64,000 bases of DNA, from contig CM069872.1 in NCBI GenBank assembly GCA_036172665.1, positions 59,939,260 to 60,003,259 of the forward strand. The letters run 5' to 3'. Source of the stretch: Prosopocoilus inquinatus. Taxonomy: Eukaryota > Arthropoda > Insecta > Coleoptera > Lucanidae. The notes under the pieces were generated by a model. The model was given only the letters and a program-made list of their open reading frames with translations, made no database searches and was not told where the DNA came from. Numbering within the stretch: the first letter of the stretch is position 1; every line of letters begins with the position of its first letter. The translations under genes were made by a program, and so were the position numbers. This document shows, one piece after another, positions 1-11,739 of this stretch.

Positions 1-1259
1 AGACATCTCCACAGTAAAATAACGAGATAAATTAAGAATATTCCCACAGTAATGAAGTTGATGTTAAATATAAAAAAAACACAAGGTTCTTGGAATATCG
101 TGGTGTCTGTTGTCGCAGGACAATTTGATTTAATTGAAATGCCTTTCAAAACTAATGCAGACACCTAAATATGCTTGCTGCCGGTGTTCTGTATTGATTT
201 TAAAGATTTTGAAATTGGGAAATACAGATTTCTCGTTTTTCAATATATTCTAATTTAGAGACAGTAAATCATTTGTATATTTTTAAAAAACTTAAAACCA
301 GTACAACATTCTGGTTAAGTGTACTTTGTGGTCAAATAATCGAGAAAATTACAACGCAAAAAATTTTAGGTTAGGTCTCCAGTACACTTTCTTATTGCAA
401 TCCTATCCACAGACGGGCCTTAATGGCAATGCAAATGTTAAATATCCTACATGATCTTTATTTATAAGCTTATTTTATGAGAAAACAAAGAAATAGCATG
501 TTGTCTTGAATATTGACCAGGTTGTGCACAAATAGATGGAATTGGGGCAAAATATGGGGGGTTTTATCTTTTGGCATGATTAATGAAACATAACATGCCA
601 CCGCTATTGTTTTGTAATAACAAGCAACATTGATTTGGACTGGTTGCCCAATGGCACGCTTAGCAAATGCATTTCTGCAATTCAAAAGCCTTTTTCAACG
701 TTTTAAACGCAATACTGTCTCAAACCAGGTTCTTTCATAACAAATACTAAAATCTAGGCACATTTTTCAGTCGCTAATTAGCCAAATAACATAATTTTTA
801 GTTTCTTTTATTGAAAATGATTTCCGAGTCATGGAGAAACGACAACTTATAGTAAAATTACTGTCCTCTCTGTTACAATCAATTGCTCGCCCTTAGTTTC
901 CCTTTTCATTGAATTGCATTGAAATGCATTGTATTCAATTGAAATTTCAATATTTTAATTTTATACAGAAATGGTTAAATAATTTCGGGTCAAATAAAGG
1001 TCAAAGACATCAAATACGTTTCATTGTCAGTGTTGCCAACACATTAGACTTCGAATTATCTCTTGGGAACTTAGAAAGTAGCCTTCCTACCCGAAAATTT
1101 CATGTCTTTGAATTTTTAATTAATAAATTATTGTACATAGTTATTGAAAAAAGCTTTTCCTTTCAAGAAACTACCGTCTTCACTTAAGAAATACCTCCAA
1201 AATTGAGAAATATCGTCAGTTGGCAGCACTTCTTTAGCTCCCACTACCAGACTTGCTTT
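1..1259. other. AT-rich intergenic DNA, no gene recognised
   Basis: Only short reading frames (under 95 codons) of AT-rich, low-complexity character occur here, with no splice-linked extension and no recognisable domain. I see no tRNA, no long inverted repeat and no tandem repeat. It is probably intergenic or intronic. Confidence 0.6.
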
Positions 1260-1910
1260 ACGCTGGAATAGAGAAACGCACGCAACTTCGACCCTTTTCA
1301 TCAGAGTTTGTCGTCGAGGTCGGACGCTTTCAATGCGTTATTAAATTTTTAACAAAATTTGCCTTAATATTGCAATAAATACACTTTTGATTGTATTCTA
1401 ACAATATTTAACATCGGTTCGGTATATGAAAGTGCTTGAAAGTGATTTTGGCCAGGTAAAATTAATTTTTTTGTTGCCTGATCGTCTCGTTATTTAATAG
1501 ACTATCCCATAGGTCTCCAATTCATGTTACGTGGTACCTTTACGAGCTTATTCACCGGCTGAATATCTGGTATATTGAAGAACCCCTTCGAATTTCCACT
1601 TGATGAAAATTCTGCGCTTTGATCTGCATTTAATTTTAAGGTAAAGAAAATTACTTCAAATGTATTTAACCATTTTTGTGCTTAAAGGACATACGAATTT
1701 ATCTGTTTGTAAGAAACGTTTTTTTTTTTTTTTTTTTAATGGCGGTAATAAAACTTTTTTTCTCTCAGGCCTTGCTCGTTGTTGCTGCTGCTATGACGAG
1801 GGAAGTTCTGATGCTGTGACTTCCGACACCTGATCTTCTAGTCTGCTTACACGACAAAGGCAATCGGCTGGAGACGAGCCAATCCTGCCTGTAGTGTCGA
1901 CATGGTGAGT
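1260..1910 (+). pseudogene. Diverged relative of the tandem spliced unit (copy 0)
   Basis: This stretch is collinear with the exon region of the units at 6725-37612 but strongly diverged. A GC-richer start contains an AACTTCGACC block also found just upstream of the TATA of the other copies. It is followed by an AT-rich stretch ending in GCAATAAATACAC, matching GCAAGAAATACAG at the exon-1 donor. A second exon-like block (about 1513-1640) ends AAG|GTAAAG and resembles exon 2. A third (1769-1904) follows a pyrimidine tract and TCTCAG and ends CGACATG|GTGAGT. The sequence after that donor (GTGAGTCAT, later ACGAGTTGGAT) matches the sequence after exon 4 of the array copies, so exons 3 and 4 appear fused here. 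The last exon ends exactly in ATG, so this could also be the 5' UTR of an old protein gene. The alignment was made by eye. Confidence 0.45.
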
Positions 1911-2005
1911 CATTTCATTTACTTAGCATTACGAGTTGGATGTAGTGAGGGGCATAATCGAATTATTTCAATAATCAAATTCTACCAATACGTTTATTCA
2001 AATAC

Positions 2006-2250
2006 AGTAGATACCTGGTTATCCGGAATCGGATTATCTGTACGCCAGATTCTTGAACGTTGAAAATAATTTCCGACGTATTATCCGAAACAATTCGACT
2101 GGCTGCCCTATTATCTGAAATTGCACTTTTGTGCAACATATTTCTTTCCTAAAAGTATAAATAAAATTTGTTTTTCTTTCAATCGTGGAGATGCGCGTTC
2201 GGTAGTTTGCAAGTGTACACTTGATTGAGAGATATTGCAAACAGGGCAGT
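2006..2250 (+). mobile_element. Possible pogo/Tigger-like DNA transposon fragment
   Basis: The segment starts CAGTAGATACCTGG followed by several TTATCCGGAAT / TTATCTG / TTATCCGAAA motifs. This resembles the terminal repeats of pogo/Tigger-type elements (CAGTAGA then repeated TTATCCG), recalled from memory. No transposase frame is present and no matching right end was found. An AT-rich unique sequence remains possible. Confidence 0.3.
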
Positions 2251-3407
2251 TCGTTACAATAAACCCAGTTAATTTGTTTATCAAAAAAAAGTGTACTAAA
2301 ACTTGTGTTGCCTGTTTATTTCAGTAGATTACATGCGTGTTTAGAGTTGGGAAGTTCGATTCTTTTCGTGGAATCAATTCCTTTGATTCGATTCCTAATG
2401 GTGATTTGTTCAGTAACGATTCATTCACTTGGTTATGATCCGAAAGTGTTCCGAGTGTTCGAACTGCATCGAGCGCACCGACCAAATCAAATTGTATTTA
2501 AATCTTCAAGACAAAGGAACGTGTCCTGATCATATGGAGACATTGAGTTGGGCAATTCAGACTAACTATCATTATCGGACGTTGCCGGTGCAAATATCCA
2601 CATTATTTATCCAAATTTTTTAGACTCTTATTTCATTTATTTTTAACGTGAAAAAGATTCTCTAATATACGTATTTAAATATCACATAACTGTGCAGATA
2701 GATACTTTCCTTACATGAAAGGCGGTAAATATATATACTTAAAAAATTACGATTTTGTGTTATGCACTCGATGCGAACAGAGTTGAAGCCGAACACCTTT
2801 ACAAATTGAATCAGTTGTAAGCATATCGAATCCAGTACGATCGGGTCGGAGGCAGTAACCAATTCACGCAATGATACTCGATGCCGATGCGGTTCGGGTG
2901 AGACACGACTCAAATAAGATTCAAACCTTTTCGGAATCGGGAACCAATTCACTTGATTCAGTATAAAGATTCGTTCTAAATGAACGAATCTTTATAAATT
3001 TACTGCTTGTGACTACAGTTTTTTGCTGGATCTTTTGACTTACGTTATAGTGTCCTGATCCAAGTAAAGTATCAACATCTTCCTTTATCATTATCTGACA
3101 CGTATGATAAAACAATAACAGAATTTATAAGTTTGTCATTTTGAGTTACTACATACATTTACTCTCCTGCACATAAAATGAAAAGATATAAAACATAATT
3201 TATATGTTGCATATGAATATTCAAATTCTGCCGGGCACAAAATATCTGATTAGAAAATTTTATGATGTAACTGCAAAGATTCAGCGAAGAAGACTGTACA
3301 TATTAAACATTCACTCTATTTTCTCTTTGGAGTAGTCCGGTTCTAGTCACAGGTTCTAGTTTGCTTAGGTTGTTGTTTACATGAATTTTGATAGATGCCA
3401 AAACAAA
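2251..3407. other. AT-rich intergenic DNA, no gene recognised
   Basis: Short reading frames on both strands do not form a recognisable protein. The parts near 2340-2480 and 2760-2960 share GATTCG/CATCGAG-type words in inverted orientation and may be the worn arms of an old fold-back element. The only clear structure is the hairpin at 2963-2995. Confidence 0.5.
2963..2995. repeat. Perfect short hairpin (14-bp stem, 5-nt loop)
   Basis: ATAAAGATTCGTTC (2963-2976) is followed by a TAAAT loop and its exact reverse complement (2982-2995). There is no T-run or gene context to call it a terminator. It is either a chance palindrome or part of a worn inverted repeat. Confidence 0.7.
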
Positions 3408-3547
3408 AGCTGTGTTTGGATATTCAGTTCTGTGCACTCTATTGATTCGTTTCCTATTTTTGTCTCACTTTCACTTAAAGGAAAAGAGAGACCAACTGTG
3501 CACAAGGAGTGAAGAGAGTGCACGGAACTGAACATCCCAACACAGCT
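3408..3547. mobile_element. Short fold-back MITE-like element
   Basis: Arms of about 33 bp, starting AGCTGTGTTTGGATATTCAG and ending with a near-complement of it (AACATCCCAACACAGCT), differ at about four positions and flank a 74-bp AT-rich centre. Size and structure fit a miniature inverted-repeat element. No clear target duplication was identified. Confidence 0.6.
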
Positions 3548-4419
3548 GAATCTGATATGAACTAGTTATTTATGAACCGACTGAGGGAACACATTCTTCT
3601 CACATGAACACAGTTCAGAAGGGTGACTGTGAGATAATGATTCCCGCAAGAGTTAAATTTTTTGAAACGAATATAAAAATTTAATTGCAAATACTTTCAT
3701 ATAATTTCATGTCGTGGCAAACCAAAAATTAAGCAAGCCGTGCTTGAGTGTAGACGTTGCGTGAAATGACAACATTTTTTGATGATACCTCCTTTTTCTG
3801 GGCCTGTCAGTGAATGAAAGATTTGATTATTATCAACACACCTACTACAAAGTCGAAATCAATGTACTAAAATCATAAAACTTGAAATTGAAAATAAACA
3901 TAACCGTTTCATCTGATGTCCGTATCTCATCGTGACACCAACAAAATTGTCACCCAAACTCGCCTACTGTGATGAAAAAACTGGGTGATTGGCTAATACA
4001 GTTAACTTAAAATAAATCAACAACAGCTAATTTTCTCTAGATTAATTTGTTGCTTCAAAAGGTGTATCACATACAGGTGTTACATTTAAAACAAATTAAC
4101 TTTGGTCCACAGTAATACCTCTGCATTATTAAAAAGAATTTTCAAATGTGAACATTCATTCTGGTAATCATTTGCCCACAGGTTAATTGTTTTGTATCTC
4201 CTTAAATAATTCCATAAATGACCAAATTCAGAACTTTACCAAACCCTGTAAGCTTTTTTTTTTTCGAATCAGTTCATTTACTTGACTTCGGATCAGTGCA
4301 CATTAGTGAGATCAATGTGATTCTTGATAGCGAAACGAACAAGTTTACACACATCTAACCTCAAAACAATTACACGATCCTAAGTGATCTAACTGATCTT
4401 TTAAATAAGCAGTTTTAAA
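3548..4419. other. AT-rich intergenic DNA, no gene recognised
   Basis: I see no long frame, tandem repeat or inverted repeat with clear ends. The sequence after about 4340 begins to resemble the left arm of the next element, whose outer left end seems lost. Confidence 0.5.
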
Positions 4420-6102
4420 AGTTTTCAGGAAACGGAACATACAAACCTTATGAAAATTAACACACTGCGTAGGAGGAAGCGATCTTTCAGAGTAAAATAT
4501 TTTCACTTCTATATCACTTCCAGTTATACTGGAAGCCACCATTAACTTTCTTATTTTAATTGGAATACCATATTTTTTTATTGCAAATTCCGATTCTACA
4601 TATTATTCTAAGTAAAAATTGTTGAGGCTTCCATATACTTAAACGCAACGGTTTTTGAGATATCTTCAAATTTCTGAAAAAAAATATTTCAGTGGCCTTT
4701 CATTTAAGAAAATGTACCTACGACACTTTCAAACTTCAAGATTGAAATTGTCTGTCGTTTGAAAGAATAATGTTCAGCCTTTCAAATCGTATCCTAGTTA
4801 TCATTGAAAAATTCACATGGTGGTCAAAATATGGTGTCGAACCTTGTTATGTTCAACTGTCCAAAACTCAGTTTTCGTAAATTAGTATAGCCAGTATATT
4901 TTTGCATCATGAGATGCAGAATCAAATCCTACATCGATTAGCAGTAGCATTCCCTATATCTATTTCCATTACTTTTCTTGTTATCAATTATTGTTTATTG
5001 TGTTAATTAATGGCATTAATACAGTTATTCATAACTAATTTTGAAGAGAAAGTCGATATTGAATTCCTATTTTTTAAGAAATAAATAATTGCTAATCATA
5101 ACAATATTTTGCCGTACATCTTGGAATAAAGCTATAAGTAAATACCTACCGTAATACTTACTATTTTCATCAAGGGTCTTAAAAAAATAGGTATACCTAT
5201 TTTCAAAAACAATTCTCTTTGTCTGGCTAACATTTTTGTGAAAAAAAGCAAAAGCAAAAGTTACAATTGGTACAGTGTTAAAAATAATTAAACTGTTTTA
5301 TTTATTATTTTAGAGTTCGTATGACATGGTCGTAAAAACTGGATAAAATTTGCAAATAACGGAGACCAACTGATAAATATTTACAATGGTAACCTATCTC
5401 TCTCACTTTGTTGAAATTTTGCACAAAAAATGCCATCGTGTCGTAGACCTTAAGAATTAAACATTAAGGTTCCTTTTTATTTGTTTCCTTAATTTTGTAA
5501 TTTCTTTGTTTCTTTTATTTATGCTTGTCTGTTAATACAGCTTATAACTCTATAAATATTTTTGTTTTGTCGTAACTTATTATGAAAAATTACCATAATT
5601 TTACCAAAATATGCCATGATAAGAAACAATATTAAAATTTTGACATATTTTGACCACCGTGTGAATTTTTCAATGATAATTAGGATACGATTTGAAAGGC
5701 TGAACATCATTATTCTTTCAAACGACAGACAATTTGAATCTTGAAGTTTGAAAGTATCGTACGTACATTTTCTTAAATGAGAGGCCACTGAAATAATTTT
5801 TTTTCAGAAATTTGAATATATCTCAAAAACCGTTACATTTAATTATAGCGATTAACGATTTTTACCTAGAATGATGTGTAGAATCAGAATTTGTAATAGA
5901 AAGTGTAGCATACCATTTAAAATAAGAAAGAAAGTTAACGGCGACTACCGGTATAACCGCAAATTAAATAAAAGGGAAAATATTTTAGTCAGAAAGATCG
6001 CTTCGTCCTAGAGCAGTGTGTACATTTTCTGAACGTTTTCGTACGTGCCTTTCTCTGAAAACTTTTAACGAATAGGTCACACAACTTGGGACACTCTGTA
6101 TA
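4420..6102. mobile_element. Large fold-back element (family E)
   Basis: The left arm (about 4420-4850) and right arm (about 5640-6102) are inverted copies. Examples are the AAGCGATCTTTC block at 4475 against GAAAGATCGCTT at 5993, and the CACATGGTGGTCAAAATAT block at 4815 against ATTTTGACCACCGTGTG at 5645. The right end finishes GGGACACTCTGTATA; the matching left tip is missing. The arms include the module 'CTTTCTTATTTTAA(A)TGGAATACC' shared with families A and B. There is no transposase, so it is non-autonomous. Confidence 0.65.
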
Positions 6103-6560
6103 AATAAATGTGTTGGACGATTTTGGACCCAAAAAATAAATATCCAATGACGTAAAAAGTCTCTAATCAATTTTAGCCATTTTTAGAAAGAAAAATGAAT
6201 CATGGCGACCCTTAAAAATTGCAAATTGCTTCTCCGAAATTTCACAATCGGAGTAAAAATACTGAAGCTTGAGTTTCTTCAAAAGTTTAAATCGAATTCG
6301 ATAATAAATACATTTCTTACAGAATAGGTCAATATTATCAAATATTAATATTAACAATCATCAGTAGTTTAAACAATTATTGTTCGTTGGTTTTTAACTT
6401 TTAGTTTTACGTAATGTAGGGAGTATATTTTTAAATTTTAATAATTTCCAATTTTTAATACAAAAATGTTGACGCCTGATGGTCTACCATTGCTTCAAAC
6501 GCTCCCTGTTTCAATTTAAATTTGCCGCGCTCATAAACTTCCGTTAGTCTTTGCTTTTGA

Positions 6561-6704
6561 CCAATTACAGCACGGAACGTTTCGCTCAAGTATGCGCGTA
6601 CGGGGGGGTCGAGGCTTCCAGGCAGGACCGACGACTTCCGCCTTCTCTTTGCTCCTCCATTTTGGCCCGAAACTTCGACCTATTCGCGACGCGTGCTATA
6701 AATT
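6561..6704 (+). promoter_or_regulatory. Putative promoter of the spliced unit, copy 1
   Basis: A CCAAT box (6561-6565) and a TATA-like CTATAAATT (6696-6704) flank a CpG-rich stretch with GCGCGTACGGGGGGG. In copies 1, 3, 4 and 5 the CCAAT-to-TATA distance is identical (135 bp). The base composition contrasts with the AT-rich surroundings. Transcription is inferred, not shown. Confidence 0.45.
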
Positions 6705-6725
6705 CTAAATTATTTGCAGAGTTTA

Positions 6726-7420
6726 GTTTGTTATTGCAAGAAATACAGGTTCGTTGATAATATAAAAGTGTTCAGCATCTATTGTCTATAATCTGAAACG
6801 GTTAAACATGGTTTTTACCAATTTAAAATGAAATCTTGTGATGCCGCATTAGCCAACTAAAAGTGAACCTCTTGCAGACATCTTTGCATTTGATCGCCCG
6901 TTCACCAACGCCGACCAAGGTATATCGAACGAGGGCTACTAGGGTCAGTGAACTTCCACAAAAAGCAGTACTCTTGATTCTGAAATATCCCAGGTAATTA
7001 CTAATTATGAAAAAATCTTTTTTTTTCTAAGTAATTATTTTTTTTTTTTAGGCTTTGGAGATGTTTTGTTCGTTTTACTATCTGCTACTACAACGAGATT
7101 AGGCTGAACTGCTTCCATTTGGTGTTCGTCTCACATTTACATCGAAGAATTTAAGCTCTTAGTCAATCTCCAGAGACTGCTGAATACAAGTCTTCAGTCT
7201 AAGGTGAGAAATATTTTGTGTTATCTGTCTCTAGACTAATATCTTTCTCATTCTCAGGCTTGTACAGTGAGACAACATGTGACTCTGAACTCGAGAATTT
7301 GTTCGTTCCGGACCCGAGACACATCGGAGCATCACTTGGTTCAACGGCTGCCGATGAAACGAAACATCGGCATCACTTGGTTCCATGGTTGCCGATGGAG
7401 CCGCCAAACATCGACAAGTA
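6726..7420 (+). ncRNA. Putative multi-exon noncoding RNA unit, copy 1
   Basis: Four exon-like blocks have consensus splice sites. Exon 1 runs from about 6726 to 6748 (ATACAG|GTTCGT). Exon 2 is 6878-6993 (CTTGCAG| ... CCCAG|GTAATT). Exon 3 is 7052-7203 (T-tract and TTTAG| ... TAAG|GTGAGA). Exon 4 is 7258-7420 (TTCTCAG| ... ACAAGTA|GTAAGT). Further exons may follow. Exon 4 holds an internal ~42-bp near-duplication and a perfect hairpin, GCCGATG (7350-7356) with CATCGGC (7365-7371). No frame runs through the joined exons in all copies: exon 2 is open here only because of a 1-nt deletion near 6940. Exon 4 alone is open for about 54 codons in every copy, so a short peptide cannot be excluded. No family is recognised. 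Confidence 0.5.
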
Positions 7421-8114
7421 GTAAGTCATGATTGCCATTCAATTATGTGTAGTTACGGACGAGTTGGATATATCAAACAAGCTATAGATTTTCCAGGGTT
7501 GGAAGAAAGTGGATATTTATTACAGCTTTTCTTTAACTGTAATTATTTTTTTTTAAAGTTAGGTTTGTTTAAATTTGCCGAAAGAATTATTACATAAAAT
7601 GTTTTCATTGCAAGTTACATCTGTCGGGGATAATATAACTTGCAAAGAGGGGGTTCTCAATATGTGACGAAATATTTTGACTTTATAATTTTATTAACTT
7701 CGTTTACAGGTTTTCTTGATTATTTGCCGTTTTGAAATAGATTGTATTAAAATGTATTACTGATTTATTAAAGACAAGTTAATTTTACGAGGGGATCACT
7801 TTCAGGGAAATATTTTCTGTCTTCTAAATAACGGGCCTTTGGTGATGAGCAAAGGGAAAATCGTTTTTTAGTTCAGTTTTAGCTTTCACCAATGACAAAT
7901 TTAACTTGGCGAGAGTAATTTAATCAATATACCAAAATCAACGATTTACAATTGAATTTAGTAGAAATTTTTCCCAACTTTTCAAGATTTCTTTTTAGGA
8001 GTTCTTATCTGGAGAATTTACTCTCACACATGCTTTGAAAAAGTGTTTCTGCTTTTGAAAATCTTCCAACTCTGGCATCATAGGAAAAGTCGATTTCTAT
8101 GCTTTTGTGATAAA

Positions 8115-8447
8115 TACAGGCTGGCCTGACCCGACAGTACGTTCTCTGGTTATATGAATTATTATTATTATTAATTATGTAAATATCTGAAGGAATTTTA
8201 AAAAGTTTTACCTGTCATTTTGTGACAGATGTTCCAAAATAAAATTGACAAATTTAACGACTATGATCATGCAACGATATTTTTATAAATTGGAATTTGT
8301 TTCTGTAGTAACATGAACAGAAATGTTTCATGTTAAAATCACGGTATTCATTTTTGACTTTCAACTTTTGACGGGTACAGATAGAGATTTTTGTTGTAGA
8401 TATTGAGACGTAGCCCGAGAACAACTCACTGTAGGGGACACCATGTA
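8115..8447. mobile_element. Fold-back element H' in U1
   Basis: It begins TACAGGCTGGCCTGACC with an ACAGTACGTTCTCTGG subterminal. It ends with the rough complement CCCGAGAACAACTCACTGTA and GGGGACACCATGTA. The terminal TA is shared with the start of the next element (C). It is short and non-coding. Confidence 0.55.
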
Positions 8448-9113
8448 CTGTCTTTCAAAAAGTGTGCTACATGTGGGATTTTTTTTTTAATCAATTTTTA
8501 TAAAAATTTATTTATGCAGGAAGCTTCTGCATCTCTTAAAATCGAATTGGTAAATGTCAAAAGAAATTTTTCGTGAGCGATATACAGCATGGACACCGAG
8601 AAATGAAGACCACTTAAGAGTGAAGCACCCTTATTTTATATAAGATACAGGAAAATGTCATAAGAATAAGTTGTTCAGAATAAAAGGTTACGGCTAGATA
8701 TGAAATAATTATAGCCTCCCATCTCAAAAATGAAAAAAAAATCACACTTTATTGTGAATCACTGTTTATACATACTACATTAGGAAGTACAGGTGGGGGT
8801 TAAAGTCTCCGCTAAAATAATATGAATAGGAAAACACGAAATTCGTTCTTATTTTTCAATTATTTCATTTTCTCCTCAGTGGTTATTTCAATGCATTCCA
8901 AAACTTTATACTTTTTCTGTAGCACGATGGAAATTCATTGTAATAATAACTCTGAACCAAATGAAGTAATTGAGAAATACAAACGAATTTCCTGTTTTCC
9001 TATTCATCTTATTTTGGCGGACACTTAAATCCCACCAATACTACTCAATGTAGTGTATATAAAGAGTGATTTAAATTTCTGTTTGTGTAGCACACTTTTT
9101 GAAAGACACTGTA
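8446..9113. mobile_element. Fold-back element C in U1 (internally deleted)
   Basis: The left end TACTGTCTTTCAAAAAGTGT is matched at the right end by ACACTTTTTGAAAGACACTG. The central part lacks about 260 bp that the U3 and U4 copies retain, so this is a deletion derivative. No transposase frame is present. Confidence 0.75.
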
Positions 9114-10029
9114 TATTCTCAGTCATATTCAAATTCAAATGGAAAATCAGATAGTGTAAAGCACAGCTATAAGAGTACTTAAAATAATTTGTAATAAATA
9201 AATGACTCATCTTTACCCTTTAGTAATTTGTTTTGCAATAATATTTTCACATCGTAACCGTTAACATATTACAATGGATCTGTTTTTTTTTTAAACAATT
9301 TTGAGCTTTGAGTTTTTAATTACTCAGTTAATTACTAGTTTTCAGTTTGCTTTGTTTTCTAATTTTATTTGTACATTTAGGAATATAAATTGGGATGCCT
9401 TAAGTTCAGGTTTATACACAGATGCAGCTAACAGGTTTTAAAAATGAAGTTTGTGTGTTCTTTTACATTTGATATTCCAACTTGTACTGTTTCTTTGCTT
9501 TCTTGCATGCCACAATATTTAATGTTACTGTTATATAGATTTTTCCACTTGATAAAATTTGTCACTATTATTTATTATTTCTGGACGATTTATTGTCATT
9601 TTGTCAATTTTTTCAATTGCAACATGAAACATAACTTCTAATTCCTGTCTACTAATTCCAATTTAAGAATAAAGCGGGGATACTTATTTATTAAAGATTT
9701 TGAGAAGTGTTTTTCGATGTGACATTAAAATTTCTGGATAATTGAGTATTCCTTTCTAAAATTGAAGATGTCGATGTGCGAAAGATCTTTTGGGATAACT
9801 TAAATTTAATGTTTGCTGCTGGTGCATCAGAACGGATTACCATATACAGAGCGTCCTATTTAAAAAAGACGACCATCAACCTAAAACCGGGTGACTTAAT
9901 ACTATTGGTACAGTGCGACACATTTTGAATGGACACACTCATGAAGAGAATATGTTTATCATCTGATTTGTAATAATCAATGTTTGAGTAATTATCAGTA
10001 TCTGTTATTTTCTTGAAAAATTAAAAGTC

Positions 10030-10480
10030 CATGAAAAAATAAATGAAAGACGGTTTAAATTAATCTAATTTATTATTTTTAGAAATTTTGTATGTATTTG
10101 ATAGTAAGTAGTAAATTTCTTGAAACTCTACCTTGCAAGAAGAAAAAATAAATGAAAGACGTCTTAAATTAATCTAATTTTTTATTTTTAGAAATTTTGT
10201 ATGTATTTGGTTTACTACCAATCAACCTAAAACCGATTGACTTAATACTATTGGTACAGTGCGACACATTTAGAATGGACACACTCCTGAAAAGAATATG
10301 TTTATCATCTGATTTGTAATAATCAATGTTTGAGTAATTATCAGTATCTGTTATTTTCTTGAAAAATTAAAAGTCCTTGAAAAAAATAAATGAAAGACGT
10401 CTTAAATTAATCTATTATTTTTAGAAATTTTGTATGTATTTGGTAGTAAGTAGTAAATTTCTGGGAGCTCTACCTTGCAA
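10030..10480 (+). repeat. ~110-bp minisatellite, about 3 copies (U1)
   Basis: Repeats begin AAATAAATGAAAGACG and run through TTTTGTATGTATTTGGTAG and GCTCTACCTTGCAAG. One repeat is separated from the next by a duplicated stretch with GGTACAGTGCGACACATTT. The equivalent arrays hold 3, 5, 2 and 2 repeats in U1-U4. Confidence 0.75.
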
Positions 10481-10738
10481 GAAAATATAATCAGTTCAAA
10501 TCAGCAAACCAATACATTTTACATTCCAAATTGGTCACATTGTACCAAGTAAAATTTGAATTTGATTATTAGGATTATCCTCTCTCAAGTCTGATATTAA
10601 AAATGGTCAGGTATTTTAATTTGAAAGTCCGTCTTAACTTTTTAAAATAATAGGAGTAAAATTTATAATGAATCTGTCAAACAATGTTATACATTTCTTT
10701 ATCTTTTTAAAAAGTTAAGACACACTTTTAAATAAAAA

Positions 10739-11739
10739 TACAGGGATATTCAGGCAACCCACTCATTAAAAGAGTACGGATTTGTCCTTTGAATTTCCGC
10801 TTCTTATTTTGCAGTTACAAGTTAACGATAAGGATCTATCTAAATATAATATTTTCAACTTTCGGACACTTTCGCTTACACCGGAAGTTGCCATCAACTT
10901 CCTCATTTTAAATGGAATACCCCATCTTTTAATGCATTTTTGAAATCTTCATAAAATTCCAAAAATATTTTGGTCATCATGGTGATACCAGAAAAATTAA
11001 CCCAGGTATTTCCATTTTTTTTAAAAAAGCTCAGACTTGGAGAACCTCGTTTATGATACTGCCATCTTTGTGCAACAAAAACCACGATGCCAATTTTTGC
11101 CCTGTAGGAGGATACAGTAACATTCTTTCAGATCATGTCCAGTTTTGCACTTGATTGTTTACGGGACGGTTGAAAAGTAACTTTAATTCGAACTGATTTC
11201 AACTGTCGAGCAGCCATGTTTTTTAAACGGAACGTCTAGTATATTTTTATACCATGTGAAATAAAAGAAAATAAAAACTGGGTGTTCTATTTAAAAAAAC
11301 ATGACTTCGACAGTTGAAATCAGTTCGAATAGAAGTTACTTTTCAACCAGCCCATAAACAATTTTGTGTAAAATTAGGTATGACCTGAAAGCCTACGAGT
11401 ATAGCCTACTATAGGTCAAAAATTGAAATTATGGCTTTTGTTACAGAAAAAATGGCAGCATCATAAACAAGGCACTGCTAATTTTTCTTGTATCACATGT
11501 TACATAAGATTTTTAGATATTCATGAAGATTTGAAAAATGCATTAAAAAGTGGGGTATTCCATTTAAAATAAGAAAGTTGACAGCAACTTCCTTGGCAAG
11601 CAGAAGTGTCCGAAAGTTGGAAATACTATATTTTAATAGATCATTACCGCTAACTTATAATCTCAAAATATGAAATAAAAATTCAAGGAGGAAGTCAGTA
11701 AACTACTTTTAAGGAATGGCTTGACTGAATCTCCCTGTA
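10739..11739. mobile_element. Fold-back element A in U1
   Basis: The ends are TACAGGGATATTCAGGC and its complement GACTGAATCTCCCTGTA. Long inverted arms include ACTTTCGGACACTTTCGCTT with GGAAGTTGCCATCAACTT, and its complement near 11570-11620. A second inner inverted pair (AGTAACTTTAATTCGAACTG near 11177, complement near 11315) makes the whole element fold on itself. It is non-coding. Confidence 0.8.

Noticed and set aside
7218..7421. A 67-codon frame spanning exon 4, present in all five copies, as a protein gene
   Set aside because: Its first ~14 codons lie in the upstream intron. Differences between copies in the exon part look mostly amino-acid changing, and exons 2-3 contain stops in most copies. 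A short peptide from exon 4 is not formally excluded.
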